A DNA stretch of 64,000 nucleotides from the NCBI GenBank assembly GCA_001898835.1, contig MKVM01000001.1, forward strand, positions 392,233 through 456,232, written 5' to 3'. How positions within the stretch are numbered: the stretch's first letter is position 1; every line of letters begins with the position of its first letter. The notes below the pieces were generated by a model, which was given only the letters and a program-made list of their open reading frames with translations, was not told where the DNA came from and searched no databases. This stretch comes from Micrococcales bacterium 72-143 (GTDB lineage: Bacteria > Actinomycetota > Actinomycetes > Actinomycetales > Microbacteriaceae). This document shows positions 51,179 through 60,182 of the stretch, piece by piece. The position numbers were made by a program, and so were the translations under genes.

Positions 51179-52194
51179 CAGTACACGTCCCCCATCTCCT
51201 CGCGCGCGACCGGCTGCTCGGCGGCGACCGCCTGGGCCGGCGTCTGCGCGGGCTTGCGACGCGCCCGGAGCCGCGGGTCGGCGAGGTCGTTGAGGCTCTC
51301 GCCGATGAGCGTGATGCCGAGCACGACGAGCACGATCGCGACGCCGGGGAAGATCGAGGTCCACCAGATGCCGCTCGTGACGTCCGACAGCGACTTGTTG
51401 AGGTCGTACCCCCACTCGGCCGCCGCGCTCGGCTCGATGCCGAAGCCCAGGAAGCCGAGACCCGCGAGCGTCAGGATGGCCTCGGAGCTGTTGAGGGTGA
51501 TGATGAGCGGCAGGGTGCGCGTGGAGTTGCGCAGCACATGACGGAACATGATGCGGCCGTTGCTCGCGCCGACGACCTTCGCGGACTCGACGAACGCCTC
51601 CGACTTCACGCGCAGCACCTCGGCGCGCACCACGCGGAGGTACTGCGGGATGAACACGACGGTGATCGAGATGGCCGCGGCGAGGATGCCGCCCCAGAGG
51701 CTCGACTGCCCACCCGAGATCACGATCGCCGCGACGATCGCGAGCAGCAGGCTCGGGAACGCGTAGATCGCGTCGGCGATGACGATCGTGATGCGGTCGA
51801 ACCAGCCGCCGATGTAGCCGGCGAGCAGGCCGAGCGCGATGCCCAGGAACACCGAGAGCAGAATGGCGACGATGATGACGAGCAGCGCGGTCTGGGCGCC
51901 CCAGACGACCCGCGAGAGCACGTCGTAGCCGCCGACGGTGGTGCCGAGGAGATGGTCGGCGCTCGGCGGCTGCTGCGCGCCGAACAGCCCGTCCGGACCG
52001 CGCAGCTGGTTGTAGCCGTAGGGCGCGATGAGCGGCGCGAAGATCGCCACGATCACGAACACGGCGGTGATGACGAGACCCGCGACGAGCATTCCGCGCT
52101 GCAGGCCAACGCTCTGCCGCAGCTGCTGCAGAACGGGGAGCCGGTGCCACCACGGCGGGCGGACGCGCTCGGGGCTGGAGATCGCGGCGGTCAT
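51178..52194 (-). CDS. oligopeptide-type ABC transporter permease (DppC-like)
   Basis: A 338-residue membrane protein with about six segments: the first near residue 37, then the BPD-type core with SAKVVGASNGRIMFRHVLRN, the ATPase-coupling EAA loop. The N-terminal APLIAPYGYNQLRG and HLLGTTVGGYDVLSR segments are typical of DppC. Its ATG overlaps the DppB stop by one base. Confidence 0.93.
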   Translation of the reverse strand: MTAAISSPERVRPPWWHRLPVLQQLRQSVGLQRGMLVAGLVITAVFVIVAIFAPLIAPYGYNQLRGPDGLFGAQQPPSADHLLGTTVGGYDVLSRVVWGAQTALLVIIVAILLSVFLGIALGLLAGYIGGWFDRITIVIADAIYAFPSLLLAIVAAIVISGGQSSLWGGILAAAISITVVFIPQYLRVVRAEVLRVKSEAFVESAKVVGASNGRIMFRHVLRNSTRTLPLIITLNSSEAILTLAGLGFLGFGIEPSAAAEWGYDLNKSLSDVTSGIWWTSIFPGVAIVLVVLGITLIGESLNDLADPRLRARRKPAQTPAQAVAAEQPVAREEMGDVY

Positions 52195-53282
52195 CAGTAC
52201 CTCACCCTCGGGTCGAGGATCGCCGCGATGAGGTCGACGATGAAGTTGGTGAGGGCGACGATCACGGCGAGCAGGGCGACGATGCCCTGCACGGCGACGA
52301 AGTCGCGCTTGGAGAGGTAGTAGGCGAGCTGGAAGCCGAGCCCCTTCCACTCGAAGGTGGTCTCGGTGAGCACCGCACCGCCCAGCAGCATCGCGATCTG
52401 GAGGCCGATGACGGTGATGATCGGCACGAGCGCGGGCTTGAGCGCGTGCTTGCGCACGAGCCGGTACTCGCGCACCCCGCGCGAGCGCGCCGCATCCACG
52501 TAGTCGCGCGACAGTGTGCCGATGACGTTCGTGCGGACGAGCCGCAAGAATACGCCCGCCGTGAGCAGCCCGAGGGCGAGCGCCGGGAGCACGGCGTGCG
52601 CCAGGACGTCGCCCACCGCGGCGGCGCTGCCCGTGCGGATCGCGTCGATGAGGTAGATGCCCGTCTGGTCGTCGAGCTGCTGGATCTTGATCTCGGTGCG
52701 CGTCGAGGCGCGGCCCGCGACCGGCAGCCACTTGAGCCACACCGAGAAGACGAGCTTGAGCACGAGACCGGCGAAGAACACCGGCGTCGCGTAGCAGAGG
52801 ATCGCGAAGACCCGCAGGGAGGCATCCCCCCAGCGGTCGCGGAAGTAGGCGGCCACCATCCCCAGGGGGATGCCGACGATGAACGCGACGATGAGCGCGT
52901 AGACGGCGAGCTCGAGCGTCGCCGATCCGTACGTCCACAGGATGTCGGTGATCGGCCGGCCGTCGGTGATCGAGTTGCCGAAGTTGCCGGTGAAGATCTG
53001 CCCCAGGTACTCGAGGTACTGCACGAGGATCGGCCGGTCGTAGCCGGCCTCGTGGATGCGCTCCGCGAGCTGGTCGGGCGTGAGCCGGTCGCCGAGCGAC
53101 GCCGTGATGGGGTCGCCCGTGAGGCGCATGAGGAAGAAGACGAGGGTGACGAGGATGAAGATCGTCGGGAAGATGAGGAGGAAGCGCACCAGCAGGTAGC
53201 GCCAGAAGCCGCCGCCTCGCGCCTTCCTGATGCCTGCCGTGCCCGCACCGGGTGGCGCGGCCGGGGCTGTGACGGTCGTCAT
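52194..53282 (-). CDS. oligopeptide-type ABC transporter permease (DppB-like)
   Basis: A 362-residue permease with about six membrane segments, beginning FWRYLLVRFLLIFPTIFILV; the EAA coupling loop is DAARSRGVREYRLVRKHALK. An insertion of about 25 residues follows a KWLPVAGRAS segment. It starts the membrane part of the importer and is separated from the binding-protein gene by a strong hairpin. Confidence 0.93.
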   Translation of the reverse strand: MTTVTAPAAPPGAGTAGIRKARGGGFWRYLLVRFLLIFPTIFILVTLVFFLMRLTGDPITASLGDRLTPDQLAERIHEAGYDRPILVQYLEYLGQIFTGNFGNSITDGRPITDILWTYGSATLELAVYALIVAFIVGIPLGMVAAYFRDRWGDASLRVFAILCYATPVFFAGLVLKLVFSVWLKWLPVAGRASTRTEIKIQQLDDQTGIYLIDAIRTGSAAAVGDVLAHAVLPALALGLLTAGVFLRLVRTNVIGTLSRDYVDAARSRGVREYRLVRKHALKPALVPIITVIGLQIAMLLGGAVLTETTFEWKGLGFQLAYYLSKRDFVAVQGIVALLAVIVALTNFIVDLIAAILDPRVRY

Positions 53283-53309
53283 GTCCTGTCGTTCTCCTTC
53301 GAGCGCGTG

Positions 53310-53342
53310 GAACGGGGCGGCCAGCGAGTGGCCGCCCCGTTC
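53310..53342 (-). promoter_or_regulatory. 14-bp perfect stem-loop between binding protein and permease genes
   Basis: GAACGGGGCGGCCA (53310-53323) pairs with 53329-53342 around GCGAG. Hairpins here are usual in importer operons and allow more binding protein than permease to be made; that role is inferred. Confidence 0.65.
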
Positions 53343-53367
53343 ACGGTGCGGACGTGTCCGGCTTCGC

Positions 53368-54996
53368 TCAGCCCTTGGTCAGGCTACCGAAGCGGAACTT
53401 GAACGAGCCGTCGAGCACGGCGCCCGAGACGTCCTTGCCGGTGATCGCGGTCTGCGCGCCCTGCAGCAGCGGCAGGGTCGACAGGTCGGCGGCCACCTTG
53501 GCCTGGATGTCCTCGATGAGCCCCGTGCGCGCGTCGGCGTCGGTCTCGGTCTGCTGCTTGACGATCAGACCGTCCACCTCGGAGTTGCTGTAGTGGTTCG
53601 CGAGGAAGTTCTCCGTGCGGAAGAACGGCGTGAGGTAGTTGTCCGCGTCCGAGTAGTCCGGGAACCAGCCGAGCTGGTACAGCGGGTACAGGTCGGCCGT
53701 GCGGTCCTTCGAGTACTGCGTCCACTCGGTCGAGCCGAGCTTGACGGTGAACAGGCCGCTCGCGTCGAGCTGGTCCTTGACGAGCGCGTACTCGTCGGCG
53801 GACGACTCGCCGTAGTGGTCGGGGTTGTACTGCAGGTTCACCTCGACCGGCGTCGCAACACCGGCGGCCGCGAGGGTCGCCTTCGCCTTGTCGACGTCGG
53901 GGCCGCCCTTGCCGTTGCCGTAGAGGTCCTTGAGCACCTCGGTGGCACCGGTCAGGCCCTGCGGCACGTAGGAGTACAGCGGGGTGTAGGTGTCCTTGTA
54001 GACCTGCGTCGCGATCTCGGCGCGGTCGACGACATCCGCGATCGCCTGGCGCACCGCGAGGGCCTTCGCCGGGTCGGCGTCGGGCGTGGTGGCGCCGAAC
54101 GGCTGCGTGTTGAAGTTGAACACGATGTAGCGGATCTCACCACCGGGGCCGTCGACGACCTTCACCGAGTCCTGCGTGCGCAGGTCGGCGATGTCGGTCG
54201 CCGAGAGGCTGCGGTACGCGACGTCGATGTTGCCCTCCTGCACGTCGAGCTTGAGGTTCGACGCGTCGGCGTAGTACTTGAGGGTGACGTCCGAGTTCTT
54301 CGGGGCTCCGAGGTTGCCCTTGTAGTCCTTGTAGGGCGAGAAGGTCACGAGCTCGTTGAGCTTATAGGTGTCGATCGTGTACGGACCGGCGAACGCCTTG
54401 CCCTTGACGATGTCGTCGTCGGAGGTGACCGCGTCGGCCGAGAAGACCTCCTCGTCGACGATCGGACCGGCGGGGCTCGAGAGCACCTGCGGGAAGGTCT
54501 GGTCGTTGCCGTTCTTGAGGTGGAACACGACCGTCGTGTCGTCGGGCGTCTCGATGCTGTCGATCGCGCCGAGGAGCGACGACGGGCCGTTCTCGTCGGC
54601 GATCGCGAGCTGGCGGTCGAAGCTGAACTTCACATCCGAGGAGGTGAGGTCGTGGCCGTTGGCGAACTTCAGGCCCGACTTCAGCTTGACCGTGTACTCG
54701 CCGTCGGCGGTGTACTCGGCCGACTCCGCGATGTCCGGCGTGACGTCGGAGGTGCCCTGCACGGAGTTGAGCAGGAAGGGATACACCTGGTTCATGACCG
54801 CGAACGAGCCGTTGTCGTAGGAGCCGGCCGGATCGAGGAAGGTGACCTTGTCGGTGGTGCCGACGATGATGCTGCTGCTGCCGTCCGACCCGCCGTTGTC
54901 GTCGGAGTCGGCTGCGCAACCCGCGAGCACCATTGCAGCAGCGACGGGGATCGTCACCGCGGCGAGCACGCGGGTCTTGTGAGAGACGGAAACCAT
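53368..54996 (-). CDS. oligopeptide-type substrate-binding lipoprotein (SBP family 5)
   Basis: A 542-residue extracellular binding protein anchored by a lipid. The signal peptide ends in the lipobox VLAGC with Cys27, followed by an acidic Ser/Gly linker. Family features include LKSGLKFANGHDLTSSDVKF, the IRYIVFNFNTQPFG segment and the GWFPDYSDADNYLTPFF region. The ATG at 54996 places the signal peptide at the proper length; an upstream ATG at 55011 lacks a ribosome site. The substrate is probably a short peptide, but this is not shown. Confidence 0.93.
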   Translation of the reverse strand: MVSVSHKTRVLAAVTIPVAAAMVLAGCAADSDDNGGSDGSSSIIVGTTDKVTFLDPAGSYDNGSFAVMNQVYPFLLNSVQGTSDVTPDIAESAEYTADGEYTVKLKSGLKFANGHDLTSSDVKFSFDRQLAIADENGPSSLLGAIDSIETPDDTTVVFHLKNGNDQTFPQVLSSPAGPIVDEEVFSADAVTSDDDIVKGKAFAGPYTIDTYKLNELVTFSPYKDYKGNLGAPKNSDVTLKYYADASNLKLDVQEGNIDVAYRSLSATDIADLRTQDSVKVVDGPGGEIRYIVFNFNTQPFGATTPDADPAKALAVRQAIADVVDRAEIATQVYKDTYTPLYSYVPQGLTGATEVLKDLYGNGKGGPDVDKAKATLAAAGVATPVEVNLQYNPDHYGESSADEYALVKDQLDASGLFTVKLGSTEWTQYSKDRTADLYPLYQLGWFPDYSDADNYLTPFFRTENFLANHYSNSEVDGLIVKQQTETDADARTGLIEDIQAKVAADLSTLPLLQGAQTAITGKDVSGAVLDGSFKFRFGSLTKG

Positions 54997-55029
54997 GTCC
55001 GTGGACCTCATTTCTGGGATGTGAAAGGG

Positions 55030-55050
55030 CGGGCGACCGAAAGTCGCCCG
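55030..55050 (-). terminator. stem-loop between dnaG and the binding-protein gene
   Basis: CGGGCGAC (55030-55037) pairs with GTCGCCCG (55043-55050). On the minus strand it lies after dnaG and 34 nt before the start of the binding-protein gene, so it is either a terminator of dnaG or a leader hairpin. Another imperfect stem (CACGGTGG/CCACCGTG) lies around 55068-55097. Confidence 0.5.
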
Positions 55051-55135
55051 GCTACCAGGTCTATCACGGTGGCGCGGTGCCGCCGCACCACCGTGCGACC
55101 GGTCGGCGGTTTGTTTACGGCATCGCAACGTTCGC

Positions 55136-55150
55136 CGCACGATTCGTGCG
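55136..55150. promoter_or_regulatory. 15-bp palindrome upstream of the binding-protein gene
   Basis: CGCACGATTCGTGCG is a perfect odd palindrome about 140 bp upstream of the importer's first start codon. It could be an operator of the importer operon; no other copy was noticed in the window. Confidence 0.35.
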
Positions 55151-55193
55151 TACGCAAGTTAGCCACGCAAGAAGATGCGGCGCGATGGCGAAA

Positions 55194-57080
55194 TCATTCG
55201 CCGCGCAACTCGCGCCGTTCGCTCTCCAGAGCCACGGATTCGCGGCTGAGTGCGGCTTCCCGCTCGCGGTCGCCCTCCGAGCGGGCACGCTGCATCGCCC
55301 CGAGCAGCTCGCCCTTGCGTCGCAGGAGGTCGCGGTCGACGAGCGAGGTGACCACCCCGCGGCAGTAGATCGCGATCTGCTCAGCGCGTTCCGGGATGGG
55401 GGCGACCCCCAGTTGCGTCACGAGCGACTCGAAGCCTTGCGGCACCTCCTCGCCCACGCGCTGCAGCCACTCCGGCGAGTCGAGCTGGTCGAGCTGCGCC
55501 CGCACCGCGTCGCGCACGATCGCGAGCGTCGCGTTGGTGAAGCGCGCCTCGGCCGCCTTCGCGACCAGGGCGGGACCCACCTGCTGCGGGTACTGCAGGA
55601 TGGCCATGAGCGCGTCGCGCTCCATGCGCGTGACGGGGTCGGTCGGCAGCTCCGTGAGATTGGCTTGCCGGGGCCGGCTCTCCTCGGCCGACTGCCCCTC
55701 CGGCCTGCGGCCGTCGTCGACGCGCGCCTCCGGGCGCCGCGAGGCGTTGCCCGCGCTCGTGACCGCCCGCGACACCTCGCCGGGGTCCATCCCGAGCCAG
55801 CCGGCGAGGTTGCGCACGTATCCCCCGCGCAGCGCGGGGTCGCGGATGCCGGCGACGACAGGCGCGCCCGCACGGAGCGCCGCCACCCGCCCTTCCACCG
55901 TCTCGAGGTCGTGGCCGGCGAGGCTGCGGCGGATCATGAACTCGAACATCGGCTTGCGGTCGGCGATGAGCGTGCGGACCGCCTCGTCTCCGCGGTGGAT
56001 GCGCAGATCGCACGGGTCGAGCCCCCCGGGTGCCACGGCGACGAAGGTCTGGGCGGCGAAGCGCTGCTCCTCGGCGAAGGCGCGGCTGGCCGCCCGCTGG
56101 CCCGCCTCATCCGGGTCGAAGGTGAATACCACCTCGCCCGTCTGCGAGACGGCCGCGTTGTCGTGGTCGCCGAGCACCCGTCGCACGACCTTGATGTGGT
56201 CGACGCCGAACGCCGTGCCGCAGGTCGCGACCGCCGTCGTGACGCCCGCGAGGTGGCAGGCCATGACGTCGGTGTAGCCCTCGACGATCACGACCTGCTT
56301 CGACTTCGCGACGTCGCGGCGGGCGAGGTCGAGGCCGTAGAGAACCTGCGACTTGTGGAAGACGAGGGTCTCGGGGGTGTTGAGGTACTTGGGGCCCTGG
56401 TCGTCGTCGAAGAGCTTGCGGGCGCCGAAGCCCACCGTCTGGCCCGTGACGTCGCGGATCGGCCAGATCACCCGGCCGCGGAAGCGGTCGTAGGAGTTGC
56501 CGCGATCGCCCGTGGACAGGAGGCCGGACGCGGTGAGCTCGTCGACCGTGAAGCCCTGCGCGGTGAGGGCGTTCTTGAGAGCGTCGAAGGACTTCGGCGC
56601 GTAGCCGACGCCGAAGCGCTCGGCCGCCGCCTGATCGAAGCCCCGCCCGCCGAGGAAGTCGCGCCCCGGCTGGGCGGCGGGCGTCGCGAGCTGCTCGCGG
56701 AAGAACCGCTCGGCCGCGGCGTTCGCGGCCAGCAGCCGGGCACGCTGCCCGTGGTCGGAGGGGGCCGACCCGCCGTCCTCGTAGTGCAGCTCGATGCCGG
56801 CGCGCGCCGCCATCCGCTCGACGGCCTCCTGGAAGCTCACGTGGTCCATGCGCTGCAGGAAGGTGAAGACGTCGCCGTCCTCCCCGCAACCGAAGCAGTG
56901 GTAGCGGCCGACGCCGGGCCGCACGTGGAAGCTCGGGCTGCGCTCCTCGTGGAACGGGCAGAGGCCCTTGAGCGAGCCGACGCCCGCCGACTTGAGGGTC
57001 ACGTAGTCGCCCACGATGTCGGCGATGTTGATGCGGGACCGGACCTCGTCGATATCGCTTCGACGAATGAGACCGGGCAT
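55194..57080 (-). CDS. dnaG: DNA primase
   Basis: Makes RNA primers at the replication fork. The 628-residue protein has the CHC2 zinc finger (LCPFHEERSPSFH then YHCFGCGEDGD, about residues 40-68), the RNA-polymerase domain with RFRGRVIWPIRD, the Toprim motif VIVEGYTDVM and the second acidic motif as TFDPDEAG where FDGDxAG is more usual, then a helicase-binding C-terminus. A TAGAAT hexamer lies 6 nt before the ATG, so the transcript is probably leaderless. dgt and dusB lie upstream on the same strand, as is common in related genomes. Confidence 0.95.
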   Translation of the reverse strand: MPGLIRRSDIDEVRSRINIADIVGDYVTLKSAGVGSLKGLCPFHEERSPSFHVRPGVGRYHCFGCGEDGDVFTFLQRMDHVSFQEAVERMAARAGIELHYEDGGSAPSDHGQRARLLAANAAAERFFREQLATPAAQPGRDFLGGRGFDQAAAERFGVGYAPKSFDALKNALTAQGFTVDELTASGLLSTGDRGNSYDRFRGRVIWPIRDVTGQTVGFGARKLFDDDQGPKYLNTPETLVFHKSQVLYGLDLARRDVAKSKQVVIVEGYTDVMACHLAGVTTAVATCGTAFGVDHIKVVRRVLGDHDNAAVSQTGEVVFTFDPDEAGQRAASRAFAEEQRFAAQTFVAVAPGGLDPCDLRIHRGDEAVRTLIADRKPMFEFMIRRSLAGHDLETVEGRVAALRAGAPVVAGIRDPALRGGYVRNLAGWLGMDPGEVSRAVTSAGNASRRPEARVDDGRRPEGQSAEESRPRQANLTELPTDPVTRMERDALMAILQYPQQVGPALVAKAAEARFTNATLAIVRDAVRAQLDQLDSPEWLQRVGEEVPQGFESLVTQLGVAPIPERAEQIAIYCRGVVTSLVDRDLLRRKGELLGAMQRARSEGDREREAALSRESVALESERRELRGE

Positions 57081-57197
57081 GCCCCGATTCTAGGGATGCG
57101 CGAGGACGGTCGCCGGGCTGCCCACGGCCGGACACGACGCGCCGCACTGCGGCTGCTCAACGAGCCGCAGCCGAACCCGCCTTCGAACTCACCACAA

Positions 57198-57260
57198 CGA
57201 CACGGCGCGACCGCGCTCGTGCCGTGTCGCGGAGCGACGCGGGGCGGATTGCCGCCGCGC
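57198..57260. repeat. paired-hairpin intergenic repeat, copy C
   Basis: A 9-bp perfect stem (57198-57206 with 57221-57229) around GCGACCGCGCTCGT, then a second stem (57239-57247 with 57252-57260, one mismatch) around ATTG. It ends 7 nt from the dgt stop codon. The first stem differs in sequence from copies A and B but keeps full pairing, while the loop is conserved. Confidence 0.7.
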
Positions 57261-57267
57261 CATCAAC

Positions 57268-58512
57268 TCAGCACAGCCGCTCGTGCCAGGCGTTCGCGGA
57301 CGGGTCGGTGAGCGAGGCCACCTGGTCGACGATCACGCGCTTGCGCGCCGTGTCGTCGGATGCGGCGGCGAAGTCGGCGGCGAAGCCCGCGTCGAGGTGC
57401 GAGGGGTCGGCCCACAGCGCATCCGCGAGCTCGCTCAGGATGCCGCGCTGACGCTCGTAGAGCGGCTTGCGCGCGTTCGTCGACATCACGTTCGCCGCGA
57501 CGATGCCCTTGAGCACCGCGATCTCGGCGCGCGTCTCGAGCGGCACCACGACGTCCGCCCCGAAGCGCGCGAGGGAGCCCTGCGGGTGCGCCTCACGCGT
57601 GGCCCGCACGGCCTCGCCCGCGAAGCGGCCGATGAGCTGCGAGGTGAGGTTCTTGAGACGCGCCTGGTCGCGCCGCGAGCCGTCCCAGTTCTCGACCCAG
57701 TCGGGCAGGTTGTCGAGCCGGTCGAAGGCGGCGATGAGCGTCGCGTGGTCGAGCTCGCCGCCGATCCACTCGACCATGCTGTCGACGAGCGCGTCGTGGT
57801 CGACCCGCGCCGAGAGAGCGCGCACGTCGAGGTAGCCCGTGATGATGGCGTCCTCGAGGTCGTGCACCGAGTAGGCGATGTCGTCGGAGAGGTCCATGAC
57901 CTGCGCCTCGATGCAGCGCACCCGCGGCGGAGCGCCGGCCCGCAGCCAGGCGAATGCGGGTGTGTCGTCGGAGTAGAAGCCGAACTTGCTGCGCCCCGAC
58001 GGGTCGGGGATGCCGTCCTGCTCGGGCCAGGGGTACTTGCAGCTCGCGTCGAGGCTCGCCCGCGTGAGGTTGAGTCCGTAGGCGCGACCGTCGGCGTCGA
58101 ACACCTTCGGCTCGAGCCGGGTGAGCAGCCGCAGGGTCTGCGCGTTGCCCTCGAATCCGCCGATGTCGGCGGCCCAGTCGTTGAGCGCGCGCTCGCCGTT
58201 GTGGCCGTAGGGCGGATGCCCCAGGTCGTGCGCGAGGCACGCCGTGTCGACGACGTCGGGGTCGAGGCCGAGGTTCTGGGCGAGCTCGCGCCCGACCTGG
58301 GCGACCTCGAGCGAGTGGGTGAGGCGGTTGCGTGCGAAGTCGAGGCCCGCCGTGGGGCTCAGCACCTGGGTCTTCACCGCGAGACGCCGCAGCGCGCTCG
58401 AGTGCAGGATGCGGGCCCGGTCGCGGGCGAAGTCGCTGCGGCGGGTGGAGTGCTGCTCCGGCAGCATGCGCTCGGCGTCCGCGTCACCATAGCCCGGCGC
58501 GAGCTCAGCCAC
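57268..58512 (-). CDS. dgt: deoxyguanosinetriphosphate triphosphohydrolase-like protein
   Basis: HD-domain enzyme that splits dNTPs into deoxynucleoside and triphosphate. The 414-residue protein shows RNRLTHSLEVAQVGRELAQN (first His), the HD pair in CLAHDLGHPPYGHNGE and the later Asp in LSDDIAYSVHDLEDA. The length matches the shorter, type 2 class. The GTG start overlaps the dusB stop by 8 bp, so translation is coupled. Confidence 0.93.
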   Translation of the reverse strand: MAELAPGYGDADAERMLPEQHSTRRSDFARDRARILHSSALRRLAVKTQVLSPTAGLDFARNRLTHSLEVAQVGRELAQNLGLDPDVVDTACLAHDLGHPPYGHNGERALNDWAADIGGFEGNAQTLRLLTRLEPKVFDADGRAYGLNLTRASLDASCKYPWPEQDGIPDPSGRSKFGFYSDDTPAFAWLRAGAPPRVRCIEAQVMDLSDDIAYSVHDLEDAIITGYLDVRALSARVDHDALVDSMVEWIGGELDHATLIAAFDRLDNLPDWVENWDGSRRDQARLKNLTSQLIGRFAGEAVRATREAHPQGSLARFGADVVVPLETRAEIAVLKGIVAANVMSTNARKPLYERQRGILSELADALWADPSHLDAGFAADFAAASDDTARKRVIVDQVASLTDPSANAWHERLC

Positions 58513-59665
58513 CGCTCGTGTCCAGTTCCGCCTCCGTGAGCGCGGCGCGGTGGGTCTCCCCGAGTTCGCGCGACTCGAGCCAACGCTCGGGAAGCGCCGG
58601 GTTCTTGGGGGTTCCGGCGCGCCCGCGCTGACCCTCGGCGTCCGCGCCCGGGTAGGGCTGCTCGGGGTCGAGCCGTCCGAGCAGCTCGTCGATCTCGGCG
58701 AGGCTGGATGACTGCGCGAGCGCCGCCCGCAGCTCCCCGCCGACGGCGTAGCCCTTGAAGTACCAGGCGACGTGCTTGCGGATGTCTCGGCAGGCGCGGT
58801 TCTCGTCGCCGCCGAAGAAGTCCACGAGCAGCTCCGCGTGACGGCGGAACGCGGTCGCGACCTCGCCGAGCGTCGGCTCGGCCTTGAGGGAGCCGCCGGT
58901 GAAGGCCGAGGCCAGATCGCCGAACAGCCACGGCCGCCCGAGGCAGCCTCGACCCACCACGACGCCGTCGCACCCGGTCTGCTCGACCATGCGGAGCGCA
59001 TCCGCCGCCGACCAGATGTCGCCGTTGCCGAGCACGGGAACGCTCGTGACCGTCTGCTTGAGGGTCCCGATCGCCGACCAGTCGGCGGTGCCCGAGTAGA
59101 AGTCGGCGGCCGTGCGCGCGTGCAGGGCGACCGCGGCGGCGCCCGCGCCCTCGGCGATGCGCCCTGCCTCGAGGTAGGTGAGGTGGTCGGCGTCGATGCC
59201 CTTGCGCATCTTGACGGTGAGCGGGAGCGGACCGGCCGCCTTCACCGCCGCCTCGACGATGCCGCGGAACAGGTCGAGCTTCCACGGCAGCGCCGCTCCC
59301 CCGCCCTTGCGGGTGACCTTCGGCACCGGGCAGCCGAAGTTGAGGTCGATGTGGTCGGCGCGGTCCTCGGCGACGAGCATCGTGACGGCCTCGGCCATCG
59401 TCTTCGGGTCGACGCCGTAGAGCTGGATCGAGCGCGGCGTCTCCGACTCGTGGTGGGTGATGAGCCGCATCGACTCCGGCGTGCGCTCCACGAGCGCGCG
59501 GCTCGTGATCATCTCCGAGACGTACAGTCCCGCGCCGTACTCGCGGCAGAGCCGCCGGAACGCGGTGTTGGTGATGCCCGCCATCGGCGCGAGCACGACG
59601 GGCACGTCGAGCCGGAGCGGGCCGATCTCGAGCGCGGGTGCGTGGGGCGCGAATAGGGTGGACAT
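58505..59665 (-). CDS. dusB: tRNA-dihydrouridine synthase
   Basis: Flavin enzyme that reduces uridines in tRNA. The 386-residue protein has the FMN-barrel start VVLAPMAGITNTAFRRLCRE, the NFGCPVPKVTRKGGGAA motif with its catalytic cysteine, VKMRKG and GNGDIWSAADA. The ATG at 59665 is used because the conserved N-terminus begins directly after it. It heads the dusB-dgt pair, divergent from the YbaK gene. Confidence 0.94.
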   Translation of the reverse strand: MSTLFAPHAPALEIGPLRLDVPVVLAPMAGITNTAFRRLCREYGAGLYVSEMITSRALVERTPESMRLITHHESETPRSIQLYGVDPKTMAEAVTMLVAEDRADHIDLNFGCPVPKVTRKGGGAALPWKLDLFRGIVEAAVKAAGPLPLTVKMRKGIDADHLTYLEAGRIAEGAGAAAVALHARTAADFYSGTADWSAIGTLKQTVTSVPVLGNGDIWSAADALRMVEQTGCDGVVVGRGCLGRPWLFGDLASAFTGGSLKAEPTLGEVATAFRRHAELLVDFFGGDENRACRDIRKHVAWYFKGYAVGGELRAALAQSSSLAEIDELLGRLDPEQPYPGADAEGQRGRAGTPKNPALPERWLESRELGETHRAALTEAELDTSGG

Positions 59666-59702
59666 CCTCTCGATTCTCTCAGATGACGGGTGAGGAGACC
59701 GG

Positions 59703-60182
59703 ATGGTGACGGGGCGCGAGCGCGTGGCGGCGGATGCTGCCGCCCGCGGCATCGAGGTGGAGTTCGTGGAACGTCAGGCGGCGGCGTCCCTCGAGGAGGC
59801 CGCCGCGATCCTCGGGATCACGCCCGCCGACATCGTGAAGTCACTCGTCGTCAAGCGCAGCGACGGGAGCTTCCTGTTCGCGGAGATCCCGGGCGACCGG
59901 GTGATCTCGTGGCCGAAGCTCCGCGCGCTCGTCGGGGTCAACAAGCTGCAGCTGCCGGACGCCGCGGTCGCCCTCGACGCGACCGGCTACGAGCGCGGCA
60001 CGATCACGCCGCTCGGGTCGAGCACCGCGTGGCCCGTCTACGTCGACGAGCGGGTGACCGGTCGCCGTGTCTCGATGGGCGCGGGCGAGCACGGACTGAG
60101 CCTGTTCGTGGACGCCGACGCGCTCATCGCGGGGCTCGGCGCCACGGTCGCCGACATCAGCGAGGCGGCTCCGGAGCGCTGA
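59703..60182 (+). CDS. YbaK/EbsC-type aminoacyl-tRNA deacylase
   Basis: A 159-residue editing-domain protein. Family members remove mischarged amino acids from tRNA, typically Cys-tRNA(Pro). The pattern includes the Lys in DIVKSLVVKRSDG, GVNKLQLPD and YERGTITPLGSSTAWPVYVD, ending with MGAGEHGLSLFVDADAL. Which mischarged tRNA it acts on is not certain. Confidence 0.88.
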   Translation: MVTGRERVAADAAARGIEVEFVERQAAASLEEAAAILGITPADIVKSLVVKRSDGSFLFAEIPGDRVISWPKLRALVGVNKLQLPDAAVALDATGYERGTITPLGSSTAWPVYVDERVTGRRVSMGAGEHGLSLFVDADALIAGLGATVADISEAAPER

